From Eutrophocola sp963925675 (GTDB lineage: Bacteria; Pseudomonadota; Gammaproteobacteria; Pseudomonadales; Pseudohongiellaceae): a stretch of 64,000 nt of DNA. This document shows, in pieces, positions 63,295 through 64,000 of this stretch. Position numbers and translations under genes: made by a program. The notes under the pieces were generated by a model, which saw only the letters and a program-made list of their open reading frames with translations, searched no databases and had not been told where the DNA came from. The first letter of the stretch is position 1. Each line of letters starts with the position of its first letter. The stretch covers positions 1 through 64,000 of the forward strand of contig CAWUSW010000073.1 of NCBI GenBank assembly GCA_963925675.1, written 5' to 3'.

Positions 63295-64000
63295 ATGACA
63301 CGGTTTATTTTTATCACAGGTGGTGTTGTATCCTCCCTTGGCAAAGGGATAACTTCCGCTTCTCTTGCCGCAATCCTCGAAGCTCGTGGTCTCAATGTGA
63401 CCATGCTTAAACTTGACCCTTATATTAATGTTGATCCGGGCACTATGAGCCCATTCCAGCATGGAGAAGTGTTTGTCACCGAAGACGGTGCGGAAACCGA
63501 TCTGGACCTTGGGCATTATGAGCGCTTTATCCGCAAGACCCTTTCGCAGAAAAACAACTTTACGGCAGGGCGCATTTACGAAGAAGTAATCAAGAAAGAG
63601 CGTCGCGGAGATTATCTTGGAGCCACCATTCAGGTTATTCCCCATATTACCGATGAAATAAAAGCGCGCGTCATTGATGGCGCCGGCGATGCTGATGTTG
63701 CTCTTGTGGAAATCGGCGGTACAGTGGGAGATATCGAGTCTCAGCCCTTCCTGGAAGCTGTAAGGCAATTAAAAGTAGAGCTTGGTTCTGAGCGCGCCTT
63801 GTTCCTGCATCTCACGCTGGTGCCTTATATCAGTACTGCTGGTGAAACCAAGACCAAGCCTACACAGCATAGTGTGCGCGATCTGCGCTCAATTGGTATT
63901 CAGCCGGATATCCTGGTGTGCCGTTCTGATCATGAGATCCCGGAATCTGCCCGCAAGAAAATCTCCCTGTTTACCAATGTTGAATTAGCTGCAGTGGTAT
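63295..64000 (+). CDS. pyrG: CTP synthase, N-terminal part (cut by the window end)
   Basis: PyrG makes CTP from UTP, ATP and glutamine. The ATG at 63295 begins TRFIFITGGVVSSLGKGI, the usual start with the P-loop. The visible 235 codons cover most of the amidoligase domain, with LKLDPYINVDPGTMSPFQHG, TDLDLGHYERF and EIGGTVGDIESQPFLEA. The glutaminase domain lies beyond the window. It is 61 bp after tilS, on the same strand. Confidence 0.97.
   Translation, partial: MTRFIFITGGVVSSLGKGITSASLAAILEARGLNVTMLKLDPYINVDPGTMSPFQHGEVFVTEDGAETDLDLGHYERFIRKTLSQKNNFTAGRIYEEVIKKERRGDYLGATIQVIPHITDEIKARVIDGAGDADVALVEIGGTVGDIESQPFLEAVRQLKVELGSERALFLHLTLVPYISTAGETKTKPTQHSVRDLRSIGIQPDILVCRSDHEIPESARKKISLFTNVELAAVV

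Noticed and set aside
1..64000. Integrated element, insertion sequence or attachment site next to the tRNA genes
   Set aside because: No integrase, transposase or repeated tRNA 3' end was seen beside tRNA-His or tRNA-Ser; the accessory genes at 8722-11175 lack such marks.

Overview
The window looks like a chromosome segment of a free-living, probably marine, gammaproteobacterium. The strongest clue is the gene order at 41617-64000: rpsB-tsf-pyrH-frr-uppS-cdsA-dxr-rseP-bamA-skp-lpxD-fabZ-lpxA-lpxB-rnhB-dnaE-accA-tilS-pyrG, the classic gammaproteobacterial translation/envelope/lipid A cluster. lpxH, a long-form dapD, glnD, queF and the proteobacterial dedicated sortase regulators (pds genes) fit the same assignment. 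Marine origin is inferred from the pds genes and from the secreted DUF6152-type proteins. I see no insertion sequence, prophage, CRISPR array or rRNA.

Layout. 1-3648: the tail of an unknown gene, a secreted NHL beta-propeller and a three-gene operon of secreted proteins ending in a DUF6152 protein. 3663-8628: lpxH and ppiB divergent from glnS and cysS, then a Pro-Arg-His tRNA operon with a clear promoter and terminator. 8722-11175: an AT-rich accessory island with a membrane regulator (7TM domain joined to a Fis-type helix-turn-helix) directly downstream of a ketoacyl-synthase III gene broken by an in-frame TGA. 11206-16123: a dimeric dUTPase, a YadGH-like ABC exporter, queF, a nitroreductase and tRNA-Ser. 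16151-19070: a second DUF6152 pair, an SRAP protein and a GST. 19120-23158: pdsO, pdsR and pdsS, but no sortase or sortase target. 23164-33572: a MATE exporter, a glutathionyl-hydroquinone reductase co-transcribed with a GntR-PurM fusion protein, a carboxymuconolactone decarboxylase-like protein, a small secreted Cys/His protein, a fructosamine kinase, a two-subunit molybdenum hydroxylase and an NhaC antiporter. 33735-41197: a GNAT protein, rsmJ, and the leftward run map-glnD-yffB-dapD-dapE. 41198-64000: the housekeeping cluster, cut off inside pyrG.

The genes form recognisable units: Gln and Cys charging with tRNA genes; lysine/peptidoglycan precursor synthesis (dapD, dapE) with nitrogen signalling (glnD); ribosome start-up (rpsB, tsf, frr, map, pyrH); undecaprenyl and phospholipid precursors (uppS, cdsA, dxr); outer-membrane biogenesis (rseP, bamA, skp, lpxD, fabZ, lpxA, lpxB, lpxH); and replication and fatty acid synthesis (dnaE, rnhB, accA).

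The best candidates for new biology are (1) the GntR-PurM fusion, which sits behind a perfect 9-bp inverted repeat and overlaps a quinone-detoxifying enzyme gene; (2) the ketoacyl synthase plus 7TM-Fis regulator pair, whose synthase carries a nonsense codon just before its catalytic Asn; (3) the pds regulatory genes stranded without a sortase, with 11-bp-spaced direct repeats in their shared promoter region; and (4) the two DUF6152 loci. All functional calls come from reading motifs and remembered family features; no database search was run.
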